From JAKPAM01 sp047601745 (GTDB lineage: Bacteria; Pseudomonadota; Gammaproteobacteria; Burkholderiales; Burkholderiaceae_E), in the NCBI GenBank assembly GCA_047601745.1, contig JASGIS010000001.1, positions 2,356,001-2,420,000 of the forward strand: a stretch of 64,000 nt of DNA. The letters are read 5' to 3'. The notes beneath the pieces are model-generated. The model did no database searches, was not told the origin of the DNA, and saw only the letters and a program-made list of their open reading frames with translations. Positions 1 to 7,933 of the stretch are shown here, in pieces (position 1 is the stretch's first letter; the number at the start of each line of letters is the position of its first letter). The position numbers and the translations under genes are program-made.

Positions 1-2
1 TC

Positions 3-1673
3 AGGCGAGCCGGTGCGCAGCAATGGGAAGCGCGGCGCTACCAGTTGCTTGCTGAACTGGATGCCAAGCGCAGGGAGCAGGATGCCTGCGAGCAGGCCCG
101 GGACGACGCGCTTCGATGGCAGCGGGAACGGTCCGAGGTGCAAGCGAGAATCGAGACGGCGCAGGCGAAAGCCCAGGCGGTGCGATCCGCAATGCAGGCG
201 CTGGGAGTCGATACCGCCTCGTCGTTCGACGAAGCGAGTGCGCGGCTCCATGCGGTGGAGGAGGATCTTCGCCGTCATCAGAAGACTTTGCAGGACTGCC
301 GGCAGGCGTCGGCACAGGCGGCCTCGGAAGCCAAGGCTCTTGCCGTGGAGATCGGCGAGCAGGAGGCTGCCGTCGCCGCCGGTGAGACGGTGCTGTCGGC
401 CGCCGGATTGCTGGGCGAGTGCCGCGCTGCCTGGCACCTGTTCGATGTGTCGCGGGACGATTTTCATCGGGCCGCGCCTTATCACGACGAAGCCGAGCTG
501 TTCGATGCCCGGCGCGACCTCTTCGCCGCGGCACTGAACCTGCACAAGGCCTTCATCGTCCACGCTTGGCGCCGGCTCAAGCCGACGTTGTTCGGCGCGA
601 TCGGCCTGCTCAACGGCAGGATCAACGTCAATCAGATCCATGGCGGTCCGATGCCGCTATGGGACGCGCTGTTCCTCGTCGTGCCCTTGGTCTCGACCAC
701 CTTCGCGTCGTTCCCGCGACTCTTTCGTGGCGTCGGCAAGGAGCAACTGGCCTGGGTCCTGATCGACGAGGCCGGCCAGGCACCACCGCAGTATTGCGCC
801 GGCGCGCTGTGGCGGGCGCGGCGCGCGGTGGTCGTCGGCGACCCGAGACAGTTGGAGCCCGTGGTGGGCGTTCCGGACGAACTGACCGACCCGCTTCGAG
901 AGCGCTGTGGAGCGGCCGTGCGCCATATGCCGCCAGCAGCTTCGGCGCAGACGCTGGCGGATCTGTCCAACCGGTACGGGATGTATCTGAACGAGGACGA
1001 TCCGGAGAGTCGGATCTGGCTGGGGTCGCCGCTGATCGTACATCGACGCTGCGTCGCCCCGATGTTCGAGATCGCCAATGCCATCGCTTATGAAGGCAAG
1101 ATGGTCTACGGTGCCGGTACGGACCGGCTGGGCGAAGCGGTCCCTTGGAGCCGCTGGCTGGATGCGTCGAGCGAGGCCAATGAAGGTCACTGGATTCCGG
1201 AGCAGGGACGGCGTGCGTTCAACGCGATGGACATACTGGTCGGAGACAAGCCGCGAGACCGCGAAGGCAAGCCGCGCGCTTTCGTCATTACCCCGTTCTC
1301 TGAAGTCGCCGAGAAGATGCGCGAGCTGCTGGCGAGCCGGTATGGCTGGGAGGACGCGAATGCGATGTGCGGAACGGTTCATACCTTCCAAGGCAAGGAG
1401 GCGGACTACGTCGTGTTCCTGCTCGGCGGAGATCCCCGGAAACCGGGCGCGATTTCATCCTATGCCGGCCGCAGCCCCAATCTGATCAACGTTGCCGTCA
1501 CCCGGGCGAAGAAGCGGCTGTACGTGCTGGGGAAGCGCGGGTACTGGACGGGTAGGGGGGACGTCCACGGGTATTTCGGCGAGATGGCGCGGGCCCTGGA
1601 TGCGCACCTCGATTCGATGAGGGCGAAGGGGGGCACCGACACTGGGCAGTCGACGTCGTCTGCTGAGCCGTGA
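3..1673 (+). CDS. SF1 (Upf1/AAA_12-like) DNA/RNA helicase, C-terminal part; gene continues left of the window
   Basis: The reading frame is open to the left edge, so the N-terminus and the Walker A motif lie outside the window. The visible part starts with a charged, Gln/Arg/Glu-rich stretch that looks like a coiled coil, roughly the first 120 residues. It then shows superfamily 1 helicase motifs: the DExx box in WVLIDEAGQAPPQ (nt ~757-795), motif III in VVVGDPRQLEP, motif V in GTVHTFQGKEADYVVFL, and motif VI in INVAVTRAKKRLYVLG. These place it among the AAA_11/AAA_12 (Upf1-like) ATP-dependent helicases. In accessory DNA such proteins are often linked to nucleic-acid defence or repair, but no partner gene is visible, so the role here is inferred only at the level of ATP-driven strand unwinding. 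It ends with a Ser/Thr-rich tail. Confidence 0.85.
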   Translation, partial: RRAGAQQWEARRYQLLAELDAKRREQDACEQARDDALRWQRERSEVQARIETAQAKAQAVRSAMQALGVDTASSFDEASARLHAVEEDLRRHQKTLQDCRQASAQAASEAKALAVEIGEQEAAVAAGETVLSAAGLLGECRAAWHLFDVSRDDFHRAAPYHDEAELFDARRDLFAAALNLHKAFIVHAWRRLKPTLFGAIGLLNGRINVNQIHGGPMPLWDALFLVVPLVSTTFASFPRLFRGVGKEQLAWVLIDEAGQAPPQYCAGALWRARRAVVVGDPRQLEPVVGVPDELTDPLRERCGAAVRHMPPAASAQTLADLSNRYGMYLNEDDPESRIWLGSPLIVHRRCVAPMFEIANAIAYEGKMVYGAGTDRLGEAVPWSRWLDASSEANEGHWIPEQGRRAFNAMDILVGDKPRDREGKPRAFVITPFSEVAEKMRELLASRYGWEDANAMCGTVHTFQGKEADYVVFLLGGDPRKPGAISSYAGRSPNLINVAVTRAKKRLYVLGKRGYWTGRGDVHGYFGEMARALDAHLDSMRAKGGTDTGQSTSSAEP

Positions 1674-1749
1674 TGGTCGAGCGGTGCCGGGCCGGCGGAG
1701 AATCGCTTCGCGGTCGACGCCTCAGCGGCAGGCCGGGCCGAGTGCTCGA

Positions 1750-2379
1750 TCACCGGGTCGGGGAATCCGCCAGCGGCCAAGAGGCGAGGCGTTCATGACG
1801 TGACTGGCCGACGTGGCTGCGCATCAGATGAAAGGCGCGGACAGCGAAAGCGATCGGCGTGATCGCATGCTCGGCGACGTGAGGCCTGTGACCGTAGCTG
1901 AGCGTCATGTGCGGTCGGTAGGCTGCTTTCAACCGAATCCCCTGGTCGGCGAGTGCATGGATCAACGCCGTGCGCAGGTCGTACACCGGTGCCAGATCGT
2001 CATCGTCGATCCGGCCGGTGAGCACGAAGGGTCCGTTCGATCGGCCGAAGCTCATCGCCCGGTCGAACCGTATATCGAAGGCCGGTTGGTGTACCTGGTC
2101 GGCCGCCCAGCATGCCGAGGACAGCGCCCGGTTGTCGAGCCCGGTACCGAGGAACGCCAGCGTCACATGGAGTCGCGCTACGTCCGTCCGCCGGACGGTC
2201 AGGCCGGCCGAGAGCATGCACTGGGTCGCTTCGCTCGTCAGCCGTTGGATCTCGGTGTCGTCGGGCAGTAGCGCGAAGAAGATGCTCTCGTTTGGCGCGC
2301 CCTGGCCGATGGGCATCGCTGCCGCCCATCGGTCTCCGGAGGCGGGAGGGCCGCCGAATAGCGGTAGTTGGGCGTGCAT
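1750..2379 (-). CDS. thpR: RNA 2',3'-cyclic phosphodiesterase (2'-5' RNA ligase family)
   Basis: 209 residues, slightly longer than the usual 175-190 because of a ~30-residue N-terminal lead. Both signatures of the 2H phosphoesterase superfamily are present: H71-V-T in RLHVTLAFLG and H157-M-T in RPHMTLSYGH. In this family the two histidines act as general acid and base, opening 2',3'-cyclic phosphates on RNA ends (and ligating 2'-5' in vitro). The N-terminus (MHAQLPLFGG) matches the start seen in many beta- and gammaproteobacterial members. The ATG at 2379 lacks an obvious Shine-Dalgarno sequence. A LexA-like palindrome lies 45-72 bp upstream, so DNA-damage control is possible. The gene is not in an obvious operon. 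Confidence 0.88.
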   Translation of the reverse strand: MHAQLPLFGGPPASGDRWAAAMPIGQGAPNESIFFALLPDDTEIQRLTSEATQCMLSAGLTVRRTDVARLHVTLAFLGTGLDNRALSSACWAADQVHQPAFDIRFDRAMSFGRSNGPFVLTGRIDDDDLAPVYDLRTALIHALADQGIRLKAAYRPHMTLSYGHRPHVAEHAITPIAFAVRAFHLMRSHVGQSRHERLASWPLADSPTR

Positions 2380-2423
2380 GGATTGCGGCGGTGGGGGAGC
2401 ATGTGTTGGGTAGGCTACAGTTT

Positions 2424-2451
2424 AAAACACTGTTTGCAATAACAGTGTTTT
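2424..2451. promoter_or_regulatory. Perfect 11-bp inverted repeat containing a LexA-type SOS box
   Basis: An 11-bp perfect inverted repeat, AAAACACTGTT at 2424-2434 and AACAGTGTTTT at 2441-2451, surrounds a 6-nt spacer. Inside it, 2430-2445 reads CTGT-N8-ACAG, exactly the core of the LexA box known from gamma- and betaproteobacteria. It lies 45-72 bp upstream of the thpR start on the minus strand, in the likely promoter region. It is about 160 bp from the antitoxin gene on the plus strand. LexA binding is inferred; another dimeric repressor could use the same palindrome. Confidence 0.5.
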
Positions 2452-2526
2452 GGGCGATAGCGCTTCCCAATTCACCAGGCATGGCGCGGCCTGGGATGTT
2501 CAGTACGGCCTATCAATGTCCCTTTT

Positions 2527-2545
2527 CGAGTAGCTCGAGTACTCG
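2527..2545. promoter_or_regulatory. Inverted repeat upstream of the Phd/VapC genes, possible operator
   Basis: CGAGTA at 2527-2532 and TACTCG at 2540-2545 form an inverted repeat about 65 bp upstream of the antitoxin start. Phd-family antitoxins repress their own promoters through such palindromes. The surrounding 2500-2608 stretch is clearly less GC-rich than the rest of the window. Confidence 0.3.
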
Positions 2546-2608
2546 ATCTTTTAATCGAATCGGATTAGACTAGACTTGGTCTTTTTTAAAAAATACCTTC
2601 GAATCACC

Positions 2609-2845
2609 ATGACCGCGATCAACATCTACGAAGCCAAGACCCGGCTGTCTCAGCTAGTCGATCGAGCCATTGCCGGCGAGGACATCATTGTCAGTCGGCA
2701 TGGCAAGCCCGTGGCGCGAATCACGCGCTTGGAATCGGAAGAGCGAAAGGTACGATTCGGTGTGCTCGAGGGCAGGATCCGGATTGCGGACGACTTCGAT
2801 GCTCCGCTGCCTGATGAGGTGCTGGCTGCCTTCGAGGGACGCTGA
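2609..2845 (+). CDS. Type II antitoxin, Phd/YefM family
   Basis: 78 residues. The start MTAINIYEAKTRLSQLVDRA is the classic opening of the Phd/YefM fold, and the ATG at 2609 is chosen because homologues begin here; an in-frame TTG at 2576 would add 11 atypical residues. The N-terminal half carries the DNA-binding and dimerisation fold (residues ~1-50, including GEDIIVSRHGKPVARI). The C-terminal part (ADDFDAPLPDEVLAAF) is the usual toxin-wrapping segment. Its stop codon overlaps the start of the toxin gene (TGATG, one shared base), so the two are translationally coupled. It should neutralise the PIN toxin and repress its own promoter. Base composition is lower in GC than the core genes around it, suggesting acquisition by transfer. 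Confidence 0.9.
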   Translation: MTAINIYEAKTRLSQLVDRAIAGEDIIVSRHGKPVARITRLESEERKVRFGVLEGRIRIADDFDAPLPDEVLAAFEGR

Positions 2846-3225
2846 TGAGGATTCTGCTGGACACGCATGTGTTCCTCTGGGCTGTCGCGTCTGACAGGAG
2901 GCTTGGCGCTTCGGCCAGAGAGAAAATCGCCCAGGCCGACGCAGTCTTCGTTTCTGCCGCATCACTGTGGGAGATCGCCATCAAGTCTCGGCTTGGGAAG
3001 ATTGACGGCGATCTGGGTGAATTGCTGGCTGCTGTGGAAGCCAGTGGATTTCAGGAACTTCCCGTTCGCGGCTCCCATGCGGCAGTGGTCGCCACCTTAC
3101 CCATGATCCACGGCGACCCTTTTGACCGATTGCTCGTGGCCCAAGCGATGACCGAGCCTTTGCGGCTGCTGACGGCCGATGTTCTGCTGACGGGCTATAC
3201 CGATCTGGTCATGCTGGTGACGTAA
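2845..3225 (+). CDS. Type II toxin, VapC-like PIN-domain ribonuclease
   Basis: 126 residues, typical for this clade. The PIN-domain acidic residues that bind Mg2+ are visible: D6 in ILLDTHVFLW, E43 in SLWEIAIKSRLGK, D91/D94 in HGDPFDRLLVAQA and D112 in LLTADVLL. The WEIAIKSRLGK segment is characteristic of the VapC group paired with Phd-type antitoxins. By family it is a metal-dependent endoribonuclease that blocks growth when its antitoxin is lost. Its ATG shares a base with the antitoxin stop. The gene ends 83 bp before the convergent glmS end; no clear terminator is visible between them. Confidence 0.9.
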   Translation: MRILLDTHVFLWAVASDRRLGASAREKIAQADAVFVSAASLWEIAIKSRLGKIDGDLGELLAAVEASGFQELPVRGSHAAVVATLPMIHGDPFDRLLVAQAMTEPLRLLTADVLLTGYTDLVMLVT

Positions 3226-3308
3226 AGGCACGCAGCATGCGGTGTTACCACACTGATCCGCGAAGACCCTTTTTTATACGATCGATAGGCGCTCTCGCGC
3301 TCTGATCC

Positions 3309-5165
3309 TCACTCCACCGTCACCGACTTAGCCAAATTCCGCGGCTTATCCACATCCGTCCCCCGCGCCAACGCCGCGTGATAAGCCAGAAGCTGCAACG
3401 GCACCACATGCAGGATCGGTGACAACAAGCCCGCGTGATCCCCCAGGTTGATGACGTTGACGCCATCACTAGGCTCGATCAACGTATCCTGATCCGCGAA
3501 TACGAAGAGCTCGCCCCCCCGTGCCCGGACCTCCTGCAGGTTCGACTTCAGCTTCTCGATCAGCACGTCATTGGGGGCCACCACGACGACCGGCATCCGC
3601 GAGTCGACCAGCGCCAGCGGCCCGTGCTTCAACTCCCCTGCCGCATAAGCCTCGGCGTGGATGTACGTGATCTCCTTGAGCTTCAGCGCCCCTTCCATCG
3701 CGATCGGGAAGTGCACGCCGCGGCCCAGGAACAGCGCGTTCTCGCGCGGCGCGAAGCGGCCGGCCCAGTGCTTGACGGCCTTCTCGCATTCCAGTACGTG
3801 GTTCATCGCCGCCGGCAGGTGCCGCAACTGCTTGATCAGTTCCGCTTCGCGTTCGGCGCTCAACTGATCCCGCAGCTTGGCCATGACCAGGGTAAGGATG
3901 AACAGCGCGGCCAACTGGGTGGTGAACGCCTTGGTCGACGCGACGCCGATCTCGGGGCCCGCGCGCGTGAGGAACCTCAGCTTCGACTGCCGGATCAGCG
4001 CCGACTCGGGCACGTTGCAGATCGACAGCGTGTCGGTCATGCCCAGCGACTTGGCGTGCTGCAGCGCGGCCAGCGTGTCGGCGGTCTCGCCCGATTGCGA
4101 GATCGTGATGACGAGGGTGTCGTCCAGCGGCACCGAGTCGCGGTAGCGATATTCGCTGGCGATTTCGACGCTGGTCGGGATCCGGGCCACCGACTCCAGC
4201 CAGTACTTGGCGACGACGCCGGAGTGGTAGCTGGTGCCGCAGGCGAGGATCAGGATCTGTTTGGTGCGGCGGAAGATCGCTTCGGCGTCGGCGCCGAACA
4301 GGCCGGGCGAGACCGAACTGGCGTTGGTGACCATTTCGAGCGTGTTGGCGATGGCGCCGGGCTGCTCGAAGATCTCCTTCTGCATGTAGTGGTCGTACTT
4401 GCCCAGTTCGATCGCGTCGGCCGACAACTGGCTTTCGGTGATCGCGCGTTCGACAGGCTCGCCGTTGTCGTCGACGATGCGGTAGCCGTCGGTCGTGATC
4501 TCGACGACGTCGCCTTCTTCGAGGTAAGCGACGGAGCGCGTGACCTGCAGCAGCGCGGAGGTGTCGGACGCGAGGAAGTTCTCGCCCTTGCCGCTGCCGC
4601 CGTTGCCGACGCCCAGCAGCAGCGGCGAGCCTTTGCGCGAGCCGACGACGACGCCGGGCTGGGCGGTGTTGATCGCGGCGATCGCGTAGGCGCCGTGCAA
4701 TTCCTTGACGGCCTTCTGGACCGCGTCGAACAACTGGAGGCCGCTGCGCAGATAGCGGTGCAGCAGGTGCGCGATGACTTCGGTGTCGGTCTCGGACGTG
4801 AAGTTGAAGCCGTCGGCCTTCAGCGATCTGCGCAGCGCGTCGTGGTTTTCGATGATGCCGTTGTGAACGACGCAGACCGAGAAGTCGTCGCCCAGCGAGG
4901 CATGCGGGTGGGCGTTGTTCTCGGTGACGCCGCCGTGCGTGGCCCAGCGGGTGTGGGCGATGCCGGTCGGGGCGTCGGCATGGCATTCGTCGGTGCGGGC
5001 CTGCAGGTCGGCGACGCGGCCGACGGCACGGACGCGGTCCATCCGGCCGTCATTGAGGATCGCGATGCCGGCGGAGTCGTAACCGCGGTATTCGAGCTTG
5101 CGCAGCCCTTCGATCAGGATGGGTACGACGTTGCGTTGCGCGACGGCGCCGACGATGCCACACAT
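3309..5165 (-). CDS. glmS: Glutamine-fructose-6-phosphate aminotransferase (isomerizing)
   Basis: 618 residues against 609 in E. coli. Starts MCGIVGAVAQ, with the N-terminal nucleophilic cysteine of class II glutamine amidotransferases exposed after Met removal; this fixes the start at 5165. The glutaminase domain (residues 2 to ~240) is followed by two SIS sugar-isomerase domains. The C-terminus LARGTDVDKPRNLAKSVTVE is the standard family ending. It makes glucosamine-6-phosphate from fructose-6-phosphate and glutamine, the first step to UDP-GlcNAc for peptidoglycan and lipid A. It lies 29 bp downstream of glmU on the same strand, the usual proteobacterial glmUS operon. No glmS ribozyme is present, as expected outside Firmicutes. 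Confidence 0.98.
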   Translation of the reverse strand: MCGIVGAVAQRNVVPILIEGLRKLEYRGYDSAGIAILNDGRMDRVRAVGRVADLQARTDECHADAPTGIAHTRWATHGGVTENNAHPHASLGDDFSVCVVHNGIIENHDALRRSLKADGFNFTSETDTEVIAHLLHRYLRSGLQLFDAVQKAVKELHGAYAIAAINTAQPGVVVGSRKGSPLLLGVGNGGSGKGENFLASDTSALLQVTRSVAYLEEGDVVEITTDGYRIVDDNGEPVERAITESQLSADAIELGKYDHYMQKEIFEQPGAIANTLEMVTNASSVSPGLFGADAEAIFRRTKQILILACGTSYHSGVVAKYWLESVARIPTSVEIASEYRYRDSVPLDDTLVITISQSGETADTLAALQHAKSLGMTDTLSICNVPESALIRQSKLRFLTRAGPEIGVASTKAFTTQLAALFILTLVMAKLRDQLSAEREAELIKQLRHLPAAMNHVLECEKAVKHWAGRFAPRENALFLGRGVHFPIAMEGALKLKEITYIHAEAYAAGELKHGPLALVDSRMPVVVVAPNDVLIEKLKSNLQEVRARGGELFVFADQDTLIEPSDGVNVINLGDHAGLLSPILHVVPLQLLAYHAALARGTDVDKPRNLAKSVTVE

Positions 5166-5194
5166 AGGGGAATGCTCCGAATCGGATCGAGGAA

Positions 5195-6556
5195 TCAGGA
5201 TTGTTTTTTCTTGACCGGCCGCTGGTAGTCGCCGCGCTCGGTCTGTTGCCGCGGATTCAGCACCAGCGTGCCGGGCGCGACGTCTTTCCACACGGTGGTG
5301 CCGGCGGCGATCGAGACGCCGTTGCCGACGGTGACCGGCGCGACGAACTGCGTGTCCGATCCGACGAACACGTCGTCGCCGATCGTCGTGTGGTGTTTGT
5401 TGGCGCCGTCGTAGTTGCAGGTGATCGTGCCGGCGCCGATGTTGACGTTGCGGCCGACGGTGGCGTCGCCGACATAACTGAGGTGGCCGGCCTTGCTGCC
5501 GTCGCCGACCTTGGCGGCCTTCATCTCGACGAAGTTGCCGACGTGGACGTCATTACCCAGTTCGGTGCCCGGGCGCAGCCGCGAGAACGGGCCCAGCGTG
5601 CCCATGCGGCCGACGCTGGCGCCCTGTACGTGCGTGAACGGCATCAGCACGGTGCCGTCGCCGAGCGTCGCGTCGACCAGTACGCAGTTGGCGCCGATCC
5701 GGACGTCGTTGCCGAGCACGACCCGGCCTTCGAACACGCAATTGACGTCGATGCTGACGTCGGTGCCGCAGCTCAATGATCCGCGGATATCGATGCGCGA
5801 GGGGTCGGCGAGCATGACGCCGTCGGTCATCAGGCGATCGGCCAGTTCACGCTGGTACACGCGTTCGAGTTCGGCCAGTTGCTGTTTGCTGTTGACGCCC
5901 TGCGTTTCCCAGATCGCGTCGGGCTGCGCGCTGACGACCGGGACGCCGTCGGCGACCGCCATCGCGACGATGTCGGTCAGGTAGTACTCGCCCTGGGCGT
6001 TGTCGTTCTTCAGCGCGGCGAGCCAGCGCTTGAGCGGGACGGTCGGTACGACGAGGATGCCGGTATTGATCTCGCGGATCCGGCGGGTGGCTTCGTCGGC
6101 GTCCTTGTGTTCGACGATGGCGGTGATGCGCTCGTCCTGGCGAACGATGCGGCCGTAGCCGGTCGGGTCGGGCATGTCGACGGTCAGGATGCCGAGCTTG
6201 TCGCTGCCGGCGGCGGCCAGCAGCCGGCGCAGCGTGGCGGTCTGGATCAGCGGGACGTCGCCGGACAGGATCAGCGTGGGCGCGCCGTCGTCGAGCAGCG
6301 GCAGCGCCTGGGCGACCGCGTGGCCGGTGCCGAGCTGCGGCGATTGCAGCGCCCAGTGCAGGTCGGGGGCGCCCAGCGCCTGCTGGACGGTCTCTCCGCC
6401 GTGTCCGTAGATGACGACCAGCTTGCCGGGCGCCAGTTCGCGCGAGCGGTCGAGCACGTGCGCGAGCAGCGCCTTGCCGGCCAACGGATGCAATACCTTG
6501 GGCAGCGCCGATTTCATCCGCTTGCCCATGCCTGCGGCCATCACGACGACATTCAT
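5195..6556 (-). CDS. glmU: Bifunctional UDP-N-acetylglucosamine pyrophosphorylase / glucosamine-1-phosphate N-acetyltransferase
   Basis: 453 residues (E. coli 456). The N-terminal uridyltransferase domain opens MNVVVMAAGMGKRMKSALPK, the nucleotide-binding loop. The C-terminal half is a left-handed beta helix built of hexapeptide repeats (for example VRIGANCVLVDATLGDGTVL) and contains the acetyltransferase site (GDDVFVGSDTQFVAPV region). The ATG at 6556 follows an AAAGG Shine-Dalgarno sequence. It acetylates glucosamine-1-phosphate and then couples it to UTP, completing the pathway started by the downstream glmS. The C-terminus QRPVKKKQS resembles betaproteobacterial homologues. Confidence 0.97.
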   Translation of the reverse strand: MNVVVMAAGMGKRMKSALPKVLHPLAGKALLAHVLDRSRELAPGKLVVIYGHGGETVQQALGAPDLHWALQSPQLGTGHAVAQALPLLDDGAPTLILSGDVPLIQTATLRRLLAAAGSDKLGILTVDMPDPTGYGRIVRQDERITAIVEHKDADEATRRIREINTGILVVPTVPLKRWLAALKNDNAQGEYYLTDIVAMAVADGVPVVSAQPDAIWETQGVNSKQQLAELERVYQRELADRLMTDGVMLADPSRIDIRGSLSCGTDVSIDVNCVFEGRVVLGNDVRIGANCVLVDATLGDGTVLMPFTHVQGASVGRMGTLGPFSRLRPGTELGNDVHVGNFVEMKAAKVGDGSKAGHLSYVGDATVGRNVNIGAGTITCNYDGANKHHTTIGDDVFVGSDTQFVAPVTVGNGVSIAAGTTVWKDVAPGTLVLNPRQQTERGDYQRPVKKKQS

Positions 6557-6964
6557 CAAAAAACCTTTCTGGATCAACCGGTTGGCGAGATTTCGCCAGC
6601 CAAACCGAAAAATGGTAGCACGGCCAACTCCGCGTAAAGGTTGCCGATTCCAAACCATTCCGAACCGCGAGCAGTATGCGGCGGGCGATCGGACGTGTGG
6701 TGCGGAAATCCTCGGCGAAAGGCGATTCGGCCGCCCGAGCCGACGAAACCGACGAACGGTCGGGCCGTGCGAGCCGGCTTCGTTTCGCCGATGCCTCGAG
6801 TTGTAACGAAAGCCCGCGGACCGCGTGGATCCGGTTTCCGGCAGCAACAACGGCAATGCGAGTGGGAAACGTTCGGGTCCGAGCCTGCGTCGGCGGCCTC
6901 GATCGAGGGGGCCGTGTCCTCGACGGCCCCGCGCCAGCATCCACTCTCGCAAGGAACGACAGCC
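6557..6964. other. 408-bp divergent intergenic region between glmU and the threonine kinase gene
   Basis: No gene is seen here. The region must hold the glmU promoter (minus) and the promoter of the kinase/decarboxylase pair (plus). A good Shine-Dalgarno sequence for the kinase, AAGGA at 6951-6955, sits 9 nt before its ATG. I looked for a cobalamin riboswitch because of the downstream genes; only vague resemblance (a GGGAA stretch near 6860) was found and no B12 box. Confidence 0.4.
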
Positions 6965-7933
6965 ATGACCGATACGCTGCCGACGACGATCGTCACCGAT
7001 CGCCCGTTCGCTCCAACGGCTTCACCCACCGTACGCGCCCGGCGCGGCAACACCGGCCGGTATCCGGAGACGCGCCGGGCGCCCGGCACCTGCGGCGAAC
7101 TGCTGCAGGGCGCGATCGACGGCCGGGATTTCATGATCAACTGTCCGATCGATCGCTATGCGACGGCGGTCGCTCGGCCGATCGCTTCGGGCGTCGTCGA
7201 GCTCGATGGCCGGCGCCACTATGAGAAGGTGGCCGAGACGATCGGTCTGCTGGCGCGGCGCGTCGGCGGGCTGTCGGGGATCCGCGTGGCCATCGACGGC
7301 GACATCCCGCGCGGCAAGGGGATGGCATCGAGCACCGCCGACGTGGCGGCCGGCATCGCGGCGACGCTCGCCTGCGCGGGGCTGTACCGGACCGAACAGG
7401 AACTGGCGCGGCTGATCACGTCGATCGAGCCTTCGGATTGCACGCACTATCGCGGCGTGGCCGACCTGAACTTCCTGACCGGCGAGCTGAACGAGCGGCT
7501 GCCGGCGCCGCGCGACCTGCGCGTGCTGGTCGTCGACTGCGGCGGCGCCGTCGAGACGGTGGCCTTCGAACGCGAGCGGGCGCGCTCGGTCTATCGCCGT
7601 CACGCGAACGTCGTTCGCGATGCGCGCTCGGCGCTGCGGCGCGGTCTGCGCGGCGGCTGCAACCGGCTGGTGGCGGCGGCCGCGACGGCCAGCGCCGAGC
7701 TGAGCCAGTCGATCCTGCCCAAGTGGGCGTTCGAGCGGTTGCGGGCCTTGTCCCACGATTGGGGCGTGCTGGGCATCAACTGCGCGCACAGCGGCACGGT
7801 GCTGGGCCTGCTGTACGAGCCGTCGCGCATCTGCGGCGCGCGGCTGCGCGACCGGCTGCGGCAGACCTTCGGCGACGATCTGCCGATCGTCGGCGATCAC
7901 CTGATCATCGCCGGAGGCATCGATGTCGTCTGA
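6965..7933 (+). CDS. L-threonine kinase, PduX/BluE-like GHMP kinase
   Basis: 322 residues. The opening of the conserved part, APGTCGELLQG followed by MINCPIDRYATA, is the PduX hallmark. The GHMP phosphate-binding loop is at residues ~113-130 (GDIPRGKGMASSTADVAAG). By family, PduX (Salmonella) and BluE (Rhodobacter) phosphorylate L-threonine to L-threonine O-3-phosphate for the aminopropanol linker of adenosylcobalamin. The ATG at 6965 has AAGGA 9 nt upstream; the frame is open further left but lacks homology there. The last 11 bases overlap the next gene, a CobD-like decarboxylase that would use the product directly. No other cobalamin gene is in the window. Substrate could instead be serine or a related hydroxy amino acid. 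Confidence 0.82.
   Translation: MTDTLPTTIVTDRPFAPTASPTVRARRGNTGRYPETRRAPGTCGELLQGAIDGRDFMINCPIDRYATAVARPIASGVVELDGRRHYEKVAETIGLLARRVGGLSGIRVAIDGDIPRGKGMASSTADVAAGIAATLACAGLYRTEQELARLITSIEPSDCTHYRGVADLNFLTGELNERLPAPRDLRVLVVDCGGAVETVAFERERARSVYRRHANVVRDARSALRRGLRGGCNRLVAAAATASAELSQSILPKWAFERLRALSHDWGVLGINCAHSGTVLGLLYEPSRICGARLRDRLRQTFGDDLPIVGDHLIIAGGIDVV

Noticed and set aside
3226..3308. Terminator between the VapC-like gene and glmS
   Set aside because: A T-run at 3270-3275 is present but no stable stem adjoins it.
3435..5228. Long plus-strand open frame opposite glmS and similar long frames opposite putA, glmU and others
   Set aside because: They are frame shadows in GC-rich DNA: Arg/Asp/Val-rich compositions, no homology and no ribosome binding sites, while the opposite strand encodes recognised proteins.
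6557..6964. Possible cobalamin riboswitch upstream of the PduX/CobD-like genes
   Set aside because: A GGGAA stretch and some GC-rich stems are present, but the conserved B12 box and the GCAACTG-type segment are missing. A covariance search would settle it.
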